Assembly: GCA_963808125.1 (NCBI GenBank)
Contig: CAWEEP010000056.1
Coordinates: 21,595-85,594, forward strand
DNA length: 64,000 nt
Reading direction: 5' to 3'
Source: CAWEEP01 sp963808125
GTDB taxonomy: Bacteria > Chloroflexota > Dormibacteria > Aeolococcales > Aeolococcaceae
Shown here: positions 26,918 through 35,643 of the stretch, one piece after another
Layout of the letters: each line of letters begins with the position of its first letter
Numbering within the stretch: position 1 is the first letter of the stretch
Translations under genes and position numbers: made by a program
The notes under the pieces: model-generated
The model's input: only the letters and a program-made list of their open reading frames with translations
Told to the model about the DNA's origin: nothing
Databases searched by the model: none

Positions 26918-28325
26918 CTACTCGGTCACCGCCCGCCGCCGGGCCACCAGGCGGAGCCGGACGCCGGAGAAGCCGAAGGCGCTCCGGATGCGGTTCTCCA
27001 GGTAGCGCTGATACGAGAAGTGGAGCAGGTCGGGATCGTTGACGAAGAGCACGATGGTGGGGTTGGGCGTGCTCGCCTGGGTGGCATAGAGGCATACGGC
27101 GGCGACCCTGTGGAAGGGCGGCGGACGGTCGTCGACGGCCTTGCGGATGACCTGATCGAGGGCGCCGGTCGGCATGCGGAAGGCGCGAGCGTTGGCGACC
27201 CTCCTGGGCGGCGTCCAGCACCCGCGAAACGTCTGCGCCCAGCGTGGCGCTCGCCGTCAGGAGCGGGCGCCGGCACGAAGCGAAGGCGTCGGCGATCTTC
27301 TCAGCGTCTTCGGGTCGGAGCGGTCCTCGCGGAGACGAGATCCCACTTGTTGGCGATGATGACGACGCCCTTTCCCGAGGTCGGCGGCGTAGCCGGCGAC
27401 GTGGCGGTCCTGGCCACCGTGCCGTCGGGAGCAGTCGATGACCACCAGGGCGACGTCGCTGCGCTCCAGCGAGTGCATGGCCCGGAGCAGGCTGTAGTGC
27501 TCGATGTCGGTGCTGACCAGCCCGCGGCGGCGGATGCCCGCCGTGTCCACCAGGCGGAACTGGCGGCCGCCGTGCTCGATGAGGGTGTCCACGGCGTCCC
27601 GTGTGGTGCCGGCGACCGACGACACCAGCGCCCTCTCCTGGCCCACCAGGGCGTTGAGCAGCGACGACTTACCGACGTTGCGGCCGCCGATGATGGTGAC
27701 ACGGAGCTCGTCCGGCTGCACCTCGTCGGCGCCCACCGGCGGTGGAGGCGGTCGACGACGTCGTCGAGGAGGTCGCCCGTGTCGGTGCCGGAGAGGGCGG
27801 AGATGAGGCGCGGCTCGCCGAGGCCGAGGCGGTACAGCTCGTGCGCGTCAGTGGGGGTCGCCGGGGGCGTCCGCCTTGTTGCCGGCGAGGATCACCGGCG
27901 CACGACCGGTGCGGAGGATGGCGGCGGCGTCCTCGTCGAGGCCGGTCACGCCGGCGCGGATGTCCACCATGAGGATGCAGACGTCGGCCTCGGCGATGGC
28001 CATCCGCGCCTGCTCCTGCGTTCCCCGCGTCAGCTCGGCGATGCCGGCGTCGTCCTTCACAAGCTGCGGGTCGAGGCCGGCGGTGTCGACGACGGTGAAG
28101 CGCCGGCCCCGCCACTCGGCGAACTCCGTAGAGGCGGTCGCGGGTGAGCCCGGCGGTCTCGTCCACGATTGCCTGCCGGTGTCCGGTGAGACGGTTGAAG
28201 AGCGTGGACTTGCCGACGTTGGGCCGCCCGACGATGGCCACGATGCCGCTCGGCGGCGCCAGCGACGGGTCTTCGCCGCGGCGTCTGGCGTGGCGTTGGG
28301 GCAGCGTCCCCGCCACCCGGCTCAC
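26918..28325 (-). CDS. der: Ribosome-assembly GTPase Der (EngA), several frameshifts
   Basis: Two tandem GTPase domains and a KH-like C-terminus can be followed through several frames. G1 of domain 1 is GRPNVGKST with DETAGLTRDR; its G3-G4 region appears as ADVCILMVDIRAGVTG and NKADAPGD. G1 of domain 2 is GGRNVGKSSLLNALVG with AGTTRDAVDT and LVDTAGIRRRG. The KH-like end reads NPTIVLFVNDPDLLHFSYQR and YLENRIRSAFGFSGVRLRL. Breaks lie near 28125, 27855, 27745, 27375, 27270 and 27195. Der is needed for 50S subunit assembly and has the usual length (~465 residues), so the breaks are probably assembly errors. Start GTG 28325; gpsA follows. Confidence 0.88.
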
Positions 28326-28347
28326 CGTGCCCCCTCCCACACGCGGG

Positions 28348-28785
28348 TCACGACGCGACCTCCACGGCCACCTGCTGGAAGGCACCGCCCTCCCCTTCGA
28401 GGCGGAATCCGTTCAGATCGCCACTGCCACCCTTCGTGGTGTTGACGATCACGTAGGCGTAGTCGACCCAGGCGCGATCGGTGTCGAACTGCGAAGGCCG
28501 GGCGGGGTGGTCGGGATGGCTGTGCCAGAAGCCGACCACGTCGAGGCCGAGACCGCGGGCACGGCGGTCGGCGGCCGCGATGTCGGCGGGATCGAGGTCG
28601 TAGCGGTCGCGCAGGCGCTCGGTCCAGAGGTTCCGCCCGGCGGTCGCCTCGCGAACCGCAACCTCCCCGGCGTCGAGGGAGGCGCCGATGAGCACGCCGC
28701 AGCCCTCGTGCGGGTAGGCGGCCTCGGCGAGGCGGCGGATGGCCGCCTGGGCGGAGGCGACCAGCCGGACGGCGGGGAGGGTCAC
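28348..28785 (-). CDS. M67-family JAMM/MPN metallopeptidase (Mec-like)
   Basis: 145 residues with an intact JAMM zinc motif: Glu in PHEGCGVLIG, then HSHPDHPARPSQFD (H-x-H-x(10)-D). In actinobacteria such an enzyme (Mec) trims cysteine from the sulfur carrier CysO in the CysM-dependent cysteine pathway. Here its ATG overlaps the stop of the cysteine synthase gene (28782-28785), supporting the same role. No CysO or other ubiquitin-like carrier with a diglycine end is nearby, so the carrier must be elsewhere. Confidence 0.85.
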   Translation of the reverse strand: MTLPAVRLVASAQAAIRRLAEAAYPHEGCGVLIGASLDAGEVAVREATAGRNLWTERLRDRYDLDPADIAAADRRARGLGLDVVGFWHSHPDHPARPSQFDTDRAWVDYAYVIVNTTKGGSGDLNGFRLEGEGGAFQQVAVEVAS

Positions 28786-29741
28786 GGCGGGGTCATGCCG
28801 TACAGGCCGCGGCTGACGTAGCGGTCGCCGCCGTCGCAGAAGATGGTGACGACCACCCCGTGGTCCAGCTGCCGGCCGAGCTCGCGGACGGCGTAGAGGT
28901 TGGCGCCACTGCTGTGCCCCACCACGACGCCTTCGGATTCGGCCAGCTGGCGGGCCAGGGCATACAACTCCTCGGTGGGGGCGCCGATGTGCTGGTCGGC
29001 GAGGCCGGGCTCGTAGATGCCGGGGACGATGGAGGTGGCCATGTGCTTGAGGCCCTCGAGGCCATGCCAGGGCCCCTGCGGTTCGACGGTGACGAGATGG
29101 ACCTCGGGGTTCAGCTCGCGCAGGCGCCGGCCGGTGCCCATGAACGTGCCCCCCGTTCCCAGGGCGGCCACGAAGTGCGTCACCGAACCCTGCGTCTGGG
29201 CCCAGATCTCGTTGGCCGTGCCGTGGTAGTGGGCACGCCAGTTGTCGGGGTTGTTGTACTGATCGGGCATGAAATAGCGGTCGGGATCCCTCGCCAGGAC
29301 GTCCTGGCAGAGGCGGATGGCGCCGTCGCTCCCCTCCATGGGATCGCTGTAGATGATCTCGGCCCCGAGGGCCTTGACCAGGGCCTTGCGTTCGTCGCTG
29401 ACGTTGGCCGGCATGACGAGGCGGACGCGATAACCCTTGACGGCGCCGATCATGGCGTACGCGACACCGGTGTTGCCGCTGGTGGAGTCGAGGATCACCC
29501 GATCCGGGGTCAGTCGCCCATCCCGCTCGGCCTCAGTGATCATGCGCAGCGCCGGCCGGTCCTTCACCGAGCCGCCCGGGTTGCGGTACTCCGCCTTGGC
29601 GTACACCTGGACGTCGGGAAACTCGTCGTCGAAGAGGCGGATGCGGAGGAGCGGCGTGTTGCCCACCAGGTCGAGCACGCCGCTGCCGAGGGAAGGGGGG
29701 AGCACGGCGAGGCGCGGATCGGAGAGGGGCATGCCAGCCAT
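28782..29741 (-). CDS. cysM: Cysteine synthase, CysM-like
   Basis: 319 residues of fold-type II PLP enzyme. LDLVGNTPLLRI, the PLP lysine in NPGGSVKDRPALRM and DSTSGNTGVAYAMIGAVKG are O-acetylserine/O-phosphoserine sulfhydrylase signatures, with GTGGTFMGTGR as the phosphate loop. The short C-terminal part and coupling to an M67 peptidase favour the CysM branch, which in actinobacteria takes thiocarboxylated CysO as sulfur donor. ATG 29741 (MAGMPLSD) is used; a second ATG at 29732 is possible. Fourth gene of a minus-strand run from enolase to gpsA. Confidence 0.88.
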   Translation of the reverse strand: MAGMPLSDPRLAVLPPSLGSGVLDLVGNTPLLRIRLFDDEFPDVQVYAKAEYRNPGGSVKDRPALRMITEAERDGRLTPDRVILDSTSGNTGVAYAMIGAVKGYRVRLVMPANVSDERKALVKALGAEIIYSDPMEGSDGAIRLCQDVLARDPDRYFMPDQYNNPDNWRAHYHGTANEIWAQTQGSVTHFVAALGTGGTFMGTGRRLRELNPEVHLVTVEPQGPWHGLEGLKHMATSIVPGIYEPGLADQHIGAPTEELYALARQLAESEGVVVGHSSGANLYAVRELGRQLDHGVVVTIFCDGGDRYVSRGLYGMTPP

Positions 29742-29805
29742 TATCGATGACCCCCGATCTCGGGCCGCTTCGCCGCCATCGGCGCGCCGGCCGTGCCGGT
29801 GAGGC

Positions 29806-30030
29806 TCAGCCCTTGGCCCCGGAGGCGCCGACCCGGAACCCGGCGCTGCCTCGGTGGGCATCCGGGAAGAGGGCGACGATGGCTGCGGGGCGGATCCGGA
29901 TGGGGCCGCCCTCGGCTGGCAGCTCGACGAATCCCGCCTTGTCGGCCGGCCGCTCCAGCGCCTTCAGGGTCTCCTCCACGGAGAGGCTGACGACGGTGTC
30001 GGGGCCGTTGCTGAGCCGGATGGTGGTCAT
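29806..30030 (-). CDS. Small hypothetical protein
   Basis: 74 residues beginning MTTIRLSNGPDTVVSLSVEE at ATG 30030, preceded by GAGGAG at about ten bases. An ATG at 30051 would add seven residues (MSEERRA). Mixed alpha/beta composition, predicted cytoplasmic; TIRLSNG..VVSLSVEE and GPIRIRPAAIVALFPD look like paired strands. It does not end in diglycine, so it is not a CysO-like carrier. No family recognised. It sits between enolase and cysM in the same orientation. Confidence 0.5.
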   Translation of the reverse strand: MTTIRLSNGPDTVVSLSVEETLKALERPADKAGFVELPAEGGPIRIRPAAIVALFPDAHRGSAGFRVGASGAKG

Positions 30031-30159
30031 GGCCCTGCGCTCCTCGCTCATCGCTTCCCCGCCATCGTAGCCGCAACGGAGCCCGAAGCCGTGCCGTCCC
30101 GGCGGGGACCCGGGGGCCCCGCGCGGGCGGCGGCGGTCATGCCGGGCGGCGGCGCCCCG

Positions 30160-31452
30160 TCACGCGGACAGCTTCGCCCTGGGGAACGCGGCCCTGCCGG
30201 CGAAGCTTCCCGAGCTGCCCAGCTCGCGCTCGATGCGGAGCAGCCGGTTGTACTTGGCGACCCGCTCGGAGCGGGAGGGGGCCCCCGACTTCAGCTGCCC
30301 GCCGTTGATGGCGACGACGAAGTCGGCGATGAAGGTGTCCTCGGTCTCGCCGCTGCGGTGGCTCACCACCGGGTTGTAGCCGTGGGCCCGGCCCAGCGCC
30401 ACCGTCTCCAGGGTCTCCGTCAGAGTACCGATCTGGTTCAGCTTGATGAGGATGGAGTTGGCGACGCCCAGGTCGATGCCCTTCTGGAGCAGCTTGGGAT
30501 TGGTGACGAAGTTGTCGTCGCCGACCAGCTGGACGCGGTCGCCCAGCTTCTCGGTGAGGAGCTTCCAACCGTCCCAGTCGTCTTCGGCCATGCCGTCCTC
30601 GAGGCTGATGATCGGGTAGCGGTCGAGCCAGGACGCCCACATGTCCACCAGCGCAGCCGGCTCCAGCTCCCTCCCCTCTCCCTTCAGCACGTAGCGGCCG
30701 TTCTCGTACAACTGCGACACGGCGGGGTCGAGGCCGATGCCGACCTGGTCGCCGGGGGTGTAGCCGGCCTTGGTGATGGCCTCGACGAGCAGCTCCACGG
30801 CCTCCTCGTTGTGCTTCAGCGACGGCGCGAACCCGCCCTCGTCGCCCTGGCCGGTGTCGTACCCCCTGGCCTTGAGCACGGTCCGCAGCGCGTGGAAGCA
30901 TTCGCTGCCCGCCCGCAGCGCCTCGGCGAAGCTGGGCATGCCCCAGGGCAGGAACATGAACTCCTGGAAGTCCACCGAGGTGCGGGCGTGGGCGCCGCCG
31001 TTGAGGACGTTGAACTGGGGAACAGGAAGCGTCGCCGCGGCCACGCCTCCCAGGTAGCGATAGAGGGGGAGGTCGGTGGACTCGGCGGCGGCGCGGGCGC
31101 AGGCGAGGCTGACGCCGAGCATGGCGTTGGCGCCGAGGCGGCTCTTGTTCTCCGTGCCGTCCAGCTCGCAGAGGCGGGCGTCGATGCCCGCCTGGTCGAG
31201 GGCGTCGAGGCCGATCAGGTCGGCGGCGATGACGTCGACGACGTTGCTGACCGCCTGGAGAACGCCCTTGCCGCCAAAGCGGGCGGGATCGCCGTCGCGC
31301 AGCTCGACGGCCTCGTGCTTGCCGGTGCTGGCGCCGCTGGGGACCAGGGCGGTGCCGCTCCAGCCGCTCATGAGCTGGACGTCCACCGCGATGGTCGGGT
31401 TGCCCCGGGAGTCGAGGATTTCTTGGGCGGAGATGGATTCGATGAGTGTCAT
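30160..31452 (-). CDS. eno: Enolase
   Basis: 430 residues, full length and unbroken. IESISAQEILDSRGNPTI, PSGASTGKHEAVELRDGD, the catalytic Glu region GDEGGFAPSL, metal-binding SLEDGMAEDDWDGW and the loop IKLNQIGTLTETLE are all present. SHRSGETED near the C-terminus is the substrate loop. It converts 2-phosphoglycerate to phosphoenolpyruvate. ATG 31452 (MTLIESIS) fits the family start. It lies 26 bases downstream of the RDD gene and probably in the same operon. Confidence 0.97.
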   Translation of the reverse strand: MTLIESISAQEILDSRGNPTIAVDVQLMSGWSGTALVPSGASTGKHEAVELRDGDPARFGGKGVLQAVSNVVDVIAADLIGLDALDQAGIDARLCELDGTENKSRLGANAMLGVSLACARAAAESTDLPLYRYLGGVAAATLPVPQFNVLNGGAHARTSVDFQEFMFLPWGMPSFAEALRAGSECFHALRTVLKARGYDTGQGDEGGFAPSLKHNEEAVELLVEAITKAGYTPGDQVGIGLDPAVSQLYENGRYVLKGEGRELEPAALVDMWASWLDRYPIISLEDGMAEDDWDGWKLLTEKLGDRVQLVGDDNFVTNPKLLQKGIDLGVANSILIKLNQIGTLTETLETVALGRAHGYNPVVSHRSGETEDTFIADFVVAINGGQLKSGAPSRSERVAKYNRLLRIERELGSSGSFAGRAAFPRAKLSA

Positions 31453-31478
31453 GCCCGGCAGGATAGCGGGCGGAGCGC

Positions 31479-32405
31479 CTAACCCGCCGGTGGCCCCTGG
31501 GGCGGGGGCAGATAGGGATTGGGGGGATAGCCGGTGGGCCCGGGCGCGGGGTAGGGATAGGGGGCACCGTAGGGGGCCACGGCGATGATCGGGGTCCGCC
31601 GCACCACCAGGGCGCGTCCCAGCTTGTCGTGCAGACCCTGCTTGCGCTTGTCCCAGGCGACCCAGAGGAGGGCGAGGAGGACGAGAAGGCCGACCAGCGA
31701 GCCGACCCCGGGCACGAAGGCCAGCAGAGAGCTCCCCCAGAAGACGATGGACCTGGGCAGCGAGCGCTCCAGGGGCAGGTAGTGCGCCGGGTCCTCGATG
31801 CGGACGACCCGCGCCCCGATCGCCCGCTGGCCGACGGTGCTGCCCCAGGCGCTCACCAGCACCCCGTAGTAGAAGAGGCCGATGACGGCGGCGACGACCG
31901 CGTACACCGCCGCCGCGCTGGCGGGCCAGGCGATGGACGGCAGCGAGCCGGTGCACGTGCCGTTGACGCATTGGGTGTTGACGTACGTCGAGATGGTGTT
32001 GAAGTAGCTGGACAGGGTGGGCCAGAGCAGGATGACGAAGAGAATGCCGCTGGGCACGCCGACGATCAGGCCGTCCAGGAGGTAGCCGAGGACGCGCCAC
32101 CAGAAACCGGCGTAGACGAGCCCGGGCGCCGGACCCGGGGCTCCTGGGAAGGCATACTGGCCCAGGGGCCTGTCAGCGTACGGATGCCCGCCCGGGGTGC
32201 CGGGGTAGGGAGGGATCCCTCCGGGATAGCCGGGGCCCGGATAGCCGGGGCCCGGATAGCCGCCGGGGTAGCCGGGTGGGGACGGGTAGCCGGGAGGGGT
32301 CTGACCGGCGGGAGGCGTCTGGTCGCCGGGAGGCGGCTGGTTCCCGGACGGCGTCTCGTCGCCAGGAGGGGACCCGTAGCCCGGGGACGGTGGTTGCCAG
32401 CTCAT
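31479..32405 (-). CDS. RDD-family membrane protein with Pro/Gly-rich N-terminus
   Basis: 308 residues. The first ~95 residues are a cytoplasmic low-complexity tail of PPG/YPG repeats. The RDD domain follows: FWWRVLGYLLDGLIVGVPSG, WGSTVGQRAIGARVVR, LPRSIVFWG and WVAWDKRKQGLHDKLGRALVV, with three or four membrane segments. A second Pro/Tyr-rich tail ends the protein. RDD proteins are linked to ion exchange or membrane organisation but usually unassigned. Its ATG overlaps the stop of the M20 peptidase gene (32402-32405). Confidence 0.85.
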   Translation of the reverse strand: MSWQPPSPGYGSPPGDETPSGNQPPPGDQTPPAGQTPPGYPSPPGYPGGYPGPGYPGPGYPGGIPPYPGTPGGHPYADRPLGQYAFPGAPGPAPGLVYAGFWWRVLGYLLDGLIVGVPSGILFVILLWPTLSSYFNTISTYVNTQCVNGTCTGSLPSIAWPASAAAVYAVVAAVIGLFYYGVLVSAWGSTVGQRAIGARVVRIEDPAHYLPLERSLPRSIVFWGSSLLAFVPGVGSLVGLLVLLALLWVAWDKRKQGLHDKLGRALVVRRTPIIAVAPYGAPYPYPAPGPTGYPPNPYLPPPQGPPAG

Positions 32406-33805
32406 CGGGTCGCCGGGGTGCGCCGCTGCAGCGAGCGTGCGAGGTCGTCCCACAGCCTTGTCACGGTGCGAAGCCCTCCGTCGAACTGGTCGAGGTCCCA
32501 TTTCTCGTTGGGAGCGTGGATGCGGTCGTCGGGGAGACCGAAGCCGATGAGCACCGAGGGGAGGTCGAGCAGACGGTCGAACATCTCCACCGGCGGGACC
32601 GATCCCCCCATCCGGGTGAAGAACGGGTCGGCGCCGAAGACCTCGCGCACGGCCCGTGCCGCCGCCCGCACCGCCGGATGGTCAACCGAGGTCACCACCG
32701 GGTTGTTGCCGCTGCCGAGCGTCACCGTGGTGCTCACCGCCTCCGGGGTTGCCGCCTCCAGCGCCGCCCTGACCTTGAGGGCGATGTCGTCGGGACGCTG
32801 ATGGGGCACCAGCCGGCACGTGACCTTCGCCCAGGCGCTGGCCGGGACGATCGTCTTGGGGCCGGGGCCCTGATAGCCGCCGCCGAAGCCGTTGATCTCC
32901 AGGGTGGGGCGCACGCTGGTGCGCTCCATGGTGGTGTAACCGCCTTCCCCGAACGTGGCGGGCACGCCGCCCGCCTCCTCCCGGTAGGTGGCCTCGTCGA
33001 AGGGCAGATCGGCGATCTGGGCGCGCTCCTCGGGGCTCAGCTCCTGGACGTCGTCGTAGAAGCCGGGAACCGTCACCCGGCCCGTGGCGCCGTCGCGCAG
33101 GGAGGCGAGGATGCGCGCGAGGGCCTCCAGGGGGTTGAGCACGGAGCCGCCGAAGTGGCCGGAGTGGAGGTCCAGGGAGGGGCCACTGACCTCGACCTCC
33201 AGGTCGACGAGACCGCGGAGCCCGACGCAGATCGACGGCTGGCCGCGACCGTGCATGGCGGTGTCGGAGACGACGCAGACGTCGGCGGCGAGCCGCCCCG
33301 CCTCGGCCTGGATGAGCTCCTCGAAATGGGCGGAGCCGATCTCCTCCTCGCCCTCGACGATCAGCTTCAGGTTGAGGGGGAGCTCGCCGCGGACCCGCAC
33401 GTGGGCCTCGACCGCCTTGAGATGCATCCAGATCGGGCCCTTGTCGTCGGAGGCGCCGCGGCAGCGGAGCTGGCCCCCCTCGATGCGGGGGTCGAAGGGC
33501 GGCGATGTCCATTGGTCCAGGGGGTCGGCGGGCTGGACGTCATGGTGCCCGTAGATCAGAGCGGTGGGCAGGGATGGGTCCACCATCCGCTCGGCGTAGA
33601 CGGCGGGCTGACCCGCGGTCTCGATCAACCGCGCGGTGGTGAAGCCGGCGGCGAGGGCGCCGGCGGCCAGGTGCTCGGCGCTGCGCCGCACGTCGGCGGC
33701 GTGGGCCGGGTCGGCGGAGATCGAGGGGATGCGGCAGAATTCCCTCAGCTCGTCGAGGAAGTGCTCCCGGTTGGCCGCGCAGTAGTCATCCAGATCCTGG
33801 CTCAC
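32402..33805 (-). CDS. M20-family metallopeptidase (dipeptidase)
   Basis: 467 residues. Metal ligands and catalytic residues appear in YGHHDVQPADPLDQW (His), RGASDDKGPIWM (Asp) and VEGEEEIGS (Glu, metal Glu), with SDTAMHGRGQPSICVGLRG and the dimerisation domain after it; HAPNEKW supplies the final ligand. The order fits the cytosolic dipeptidase/ArgE-like M20 branch that hydrolyses dipeptides with free N-termini. ATG 33805 begins the conserved N-terminal helix. Coupled to the RDD gene. Confidence 0.9.
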   Translation of the reverse strand: MSQDLDDYCAANREHFLDELREFCRIPSISADPAHAADVRRSAEHLAAGALAAGFTTARLIETAGQPAVYAERMVDPSLPTALIYGHHDVQPADPLDQWTSPPFDPRIEGGQLRCRGASDDKGPIWMHLKAVEAHVRVRGELPLNLKLIVEGEEEIGSAHFEELIQAEAGRLAADVCVVSDTAMHGRGQPSICVGLRGLVDLEVEVSGPSLDLHSGHFGGSVLNPLEALARILASLRDGATGRVTVPGFYDDVQELSPEERAQIADLPFDEATYREEAGGVPATFGEGGYTTMERTSVRPTLEINGFGGGYQGPGPKTIVPASAWAKVTCRLVPHQRPDDIALKVRAALEAATPEAVSTTVTLGSGNNPVVTSVDHPAVRAAARAVREVFGADPFFTRMGGSVPPVEMFDRLLDLPSVLIGFGLPDDRIHAPNEKWDLDQFDGGLRTVTRLWDDLARSLQRRTPATR

Positions 33806-33921
33806 GGCGTCGAGCGTACCGCGGCGCGGTGACCTCGTGAGGCACGATCGCCCGACCTGGTGTAGCCTTCGCGGGGTCTGACCTCTACTCCACCCAACGT
33901 CTTTGCAGGAGGTTGTTCCTC

Positions 33922-34461
33922 ATGGCGGTTCAGGCACGTCCCCCAGAGTCCCTGGGCCTCGCCTATCCGAGGCCTCCCCAGGCGCCCGCCCTGCCCCCGG
34001 GGCCGTTTCCGGAGCCGGACGGCCGCGCCCTCGAGCTGCTCGGCCGCCGCGTCTACCCCGCGCCCCCTCCGGCCGACGAGGGCACGCGATTCGCCATCGA
34101 TCAGGCGGTCGACGCCGCCATCCTCCCCCACCAGCTCCACGAGATCGACCAGGTCCTCGAGATCGCCCGGCTCCACGAGCTCCGCGTCGAGAAGGATTCG
34201 CGGATCTCGGTCCTAGAGCGGGGACTGGCGCAGTGGCGGGAGAGGGCCCGCGCCGAGGGTGAGGCCCGTCTGGCGAGTGAGCAGCTGGCCCACGAGCGCG
34301 AGACCGAACTGATCCGCGTGCTCCACCAGCAGATCATGGTCATCGACAGTGCCGAGCAGGGCAACCAGATGGCCATGGCCCGCGTCCACGAGCTGGAGTC
34401 CGCCATCGCGGACCTGGAGCAGCGTCTCCGCGGCTGGCACCCCTTCCGCCGGGGGCGCTGA
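33922..34461 (+). CDS. Coiled-coil protein of unknown function
   Basis: 179 residues with strong AGGAGG (33907-33912) nine bases before ATG 33922. A Pro-rich N-terminal third is followed from residue ~60 by a long amphipathic helix rich in Glu, Arg, Leu and His (HELRVEKDSRISVLERGLAQ onward), clearly a coiled coil. It ends RGWHPFRRGR. No signal peptide or membrane helix. It may be a structural or polarity protein, but no family is recognised. It converges on hypE with a ten-base gap. Confidence 0.6.
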   Translation: MAVQARPPESLGLAYPRPPQAPALPPGPFPEPDGRALELLGRRVYPAPPPADEGTRFAIDQAVDAAILPHQLHEIDQVLEIARLHELRVEKDSRISVLERGLAQWRERARAEGEARLASEQLAHERETELIRVLHQQIMVIDSAEQGNQMAMARVHELESAIADLEQRLRGWHPFRRGR

Positions 34462-34470
34462 CCAGAGGCC

Positions 34471-35643
34471 TCAGCAGATCCTCGGCAGGGGATCGCCGAT
34501 GAGCATGTCGACGACGCGGGTGCCGCCGAACCCCGTGTGCACGAAGACCATGCCCTCGGGCTCGCGGAGCACCTCCCCGATGACGGCCGCCTCGGCCGCT
34601 TCGGGACGTGAGCGCATGATCGCGAGCGCCTCGGCCGCCTGCGCCGCGGGCAGGATCGCCACCAGCTTGCCCTCGTTGGCGATGTAGAGGGGGTCGATGC
34701 CGAGGATCTCGGCGACACCCCGCACCTCGTCGTGGACGGGCAGCGCTACCTCCTCGATGGCAATGGCCAGCCCCGACCCCTGGGCGATCTCGTTGAGCAC
34801 CGTGGCGACGCCGCCGCGGGTGGCGTCGCGCATGAAGTGGACGTCGATGCCCGCGTGCAGCAGGGCGGCGGTGAGGCGATGCAGCGGCGCCGTGTCGCTG
34901 CGCAATCCCGGGGCCTCGAGATCGAGGTCGCCGCGCGCCAGCATGACGGTGGCGCCGTGGTCTCCCATGGCGCCGCTGAGCAGCACAGCGTCGCCGCTCT
35001 CGATGCGGTGCATCCCCAACCGCCGACCGCCGGTGACGATGCCGACGCCGGTGGTGGTGACGAAGAGCCGGTCGGCCTTGCCCCGGGGCACGACCTTGGT
35101 GTCGCCGGTGACGATGGCGACACCGGCCCGGTCGGCGGCGGCGCGCATGGATTCCACCACCCGGCGGAGCGTGGCCATGTCCAGGCCCTCCTCCAGGATG
35201 AAGGCTGCGGCGAGGCCGAGCGGGACCGCACCGCCGACGGCGAGGTCGTTGACGGTGCCGTTGACGGCCAGCTCCCCGATGTCGCCGCCGGGGAAGAAGA
35301 GAGGGCTGACGACGAAGGTGTCGGTGGTCAAGGCGAGCAGCGAGTCGGTGCCCGGGATGGGTAGCAGCGCCTGGTCACCGAGCTCGTCGAGGGCGGGGTT
35401 GCTGAACACGTCGGCGAAGAGCGCCGACACCAGGGTGTGGCTCGCCTTGCCGCCGGCGCCGTGGCTCATGGTGACGGCGCCGTCGCGCAGCACCGGCTTG
35501 CGCTTGCGGACCAGCGCGATGCGCCGCAGGACCTGGGCCTCGGCGTCGCCGACGCCGGCGGTGGCCGCCTTCACCGAATGAGCGGTGGGCGATGCCTGCA
35601 CCGCCGGCGACGGGTCAGATGGCCCCCCCACGCCCCGGCTCAT
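34471..35643 (-). CDS. hypE: Hydrogenase maturation protein HypE
   Basis: 390 residues. The PurM-like core starts near residue 58 (TMSHGAGGKASHTLVSALFA); the preceding ~57 residues are an unusual polar extension. TDTFVVSPLFFPGGDIGELA, NGTVNDLAVGGA and RDATRGGVATVLNE are family signatures. The chain ends PRIC, the C-terminal cysteine that HypF carbamoylates and HypE dehydrates to a thiocyanate, the source of the active-site CN ligands. ATG 35643 overlaps the hypD stop (ATGA), so it is the last gene of hypF-C-D-E. Confidence 0.95.
   Translation of the reverse strand: MSRGVGGPSDPSPAVQASPTAHSVKAATAGVGDAEAQVLRRIALVRKRKPVLRDGAVTMSHGAGGKASHTLVSALFADVFSNPALDELGDQALLPIPGTDSLLALTTDTFVVSPLFFPGGDIGELAVNGTVNDLAVGGAVPLGLAAAFILEEGLDMATLRRVVESMRAAADRAGVAIVTGDTKVVPRGKADRLFVTTTGVGIVTGGRRLGMHRIESGDAVLLSGAMGDHGATVMLARGDLDLEAPGLRSDTAPLHRLTAALLHAGIDVHFMRDATRGGVATVLNEIAQGSGLAIAIEEVALPVHDEVRGVAEILGIDPLYIANEGKLVAILPAAQAAEALAIMRSRPEAAEAAVIGEVLREPEGMVFVHTGFGGTRVVDMLIGDPLPRIC

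Noticed and set aside
32160..32400. CCGGGATAGCC-like repeats
   Set aside because: Codons for the PPG/YPG-rich N-terminus of the RDD protein. No spacers, so not a CRISPR array.
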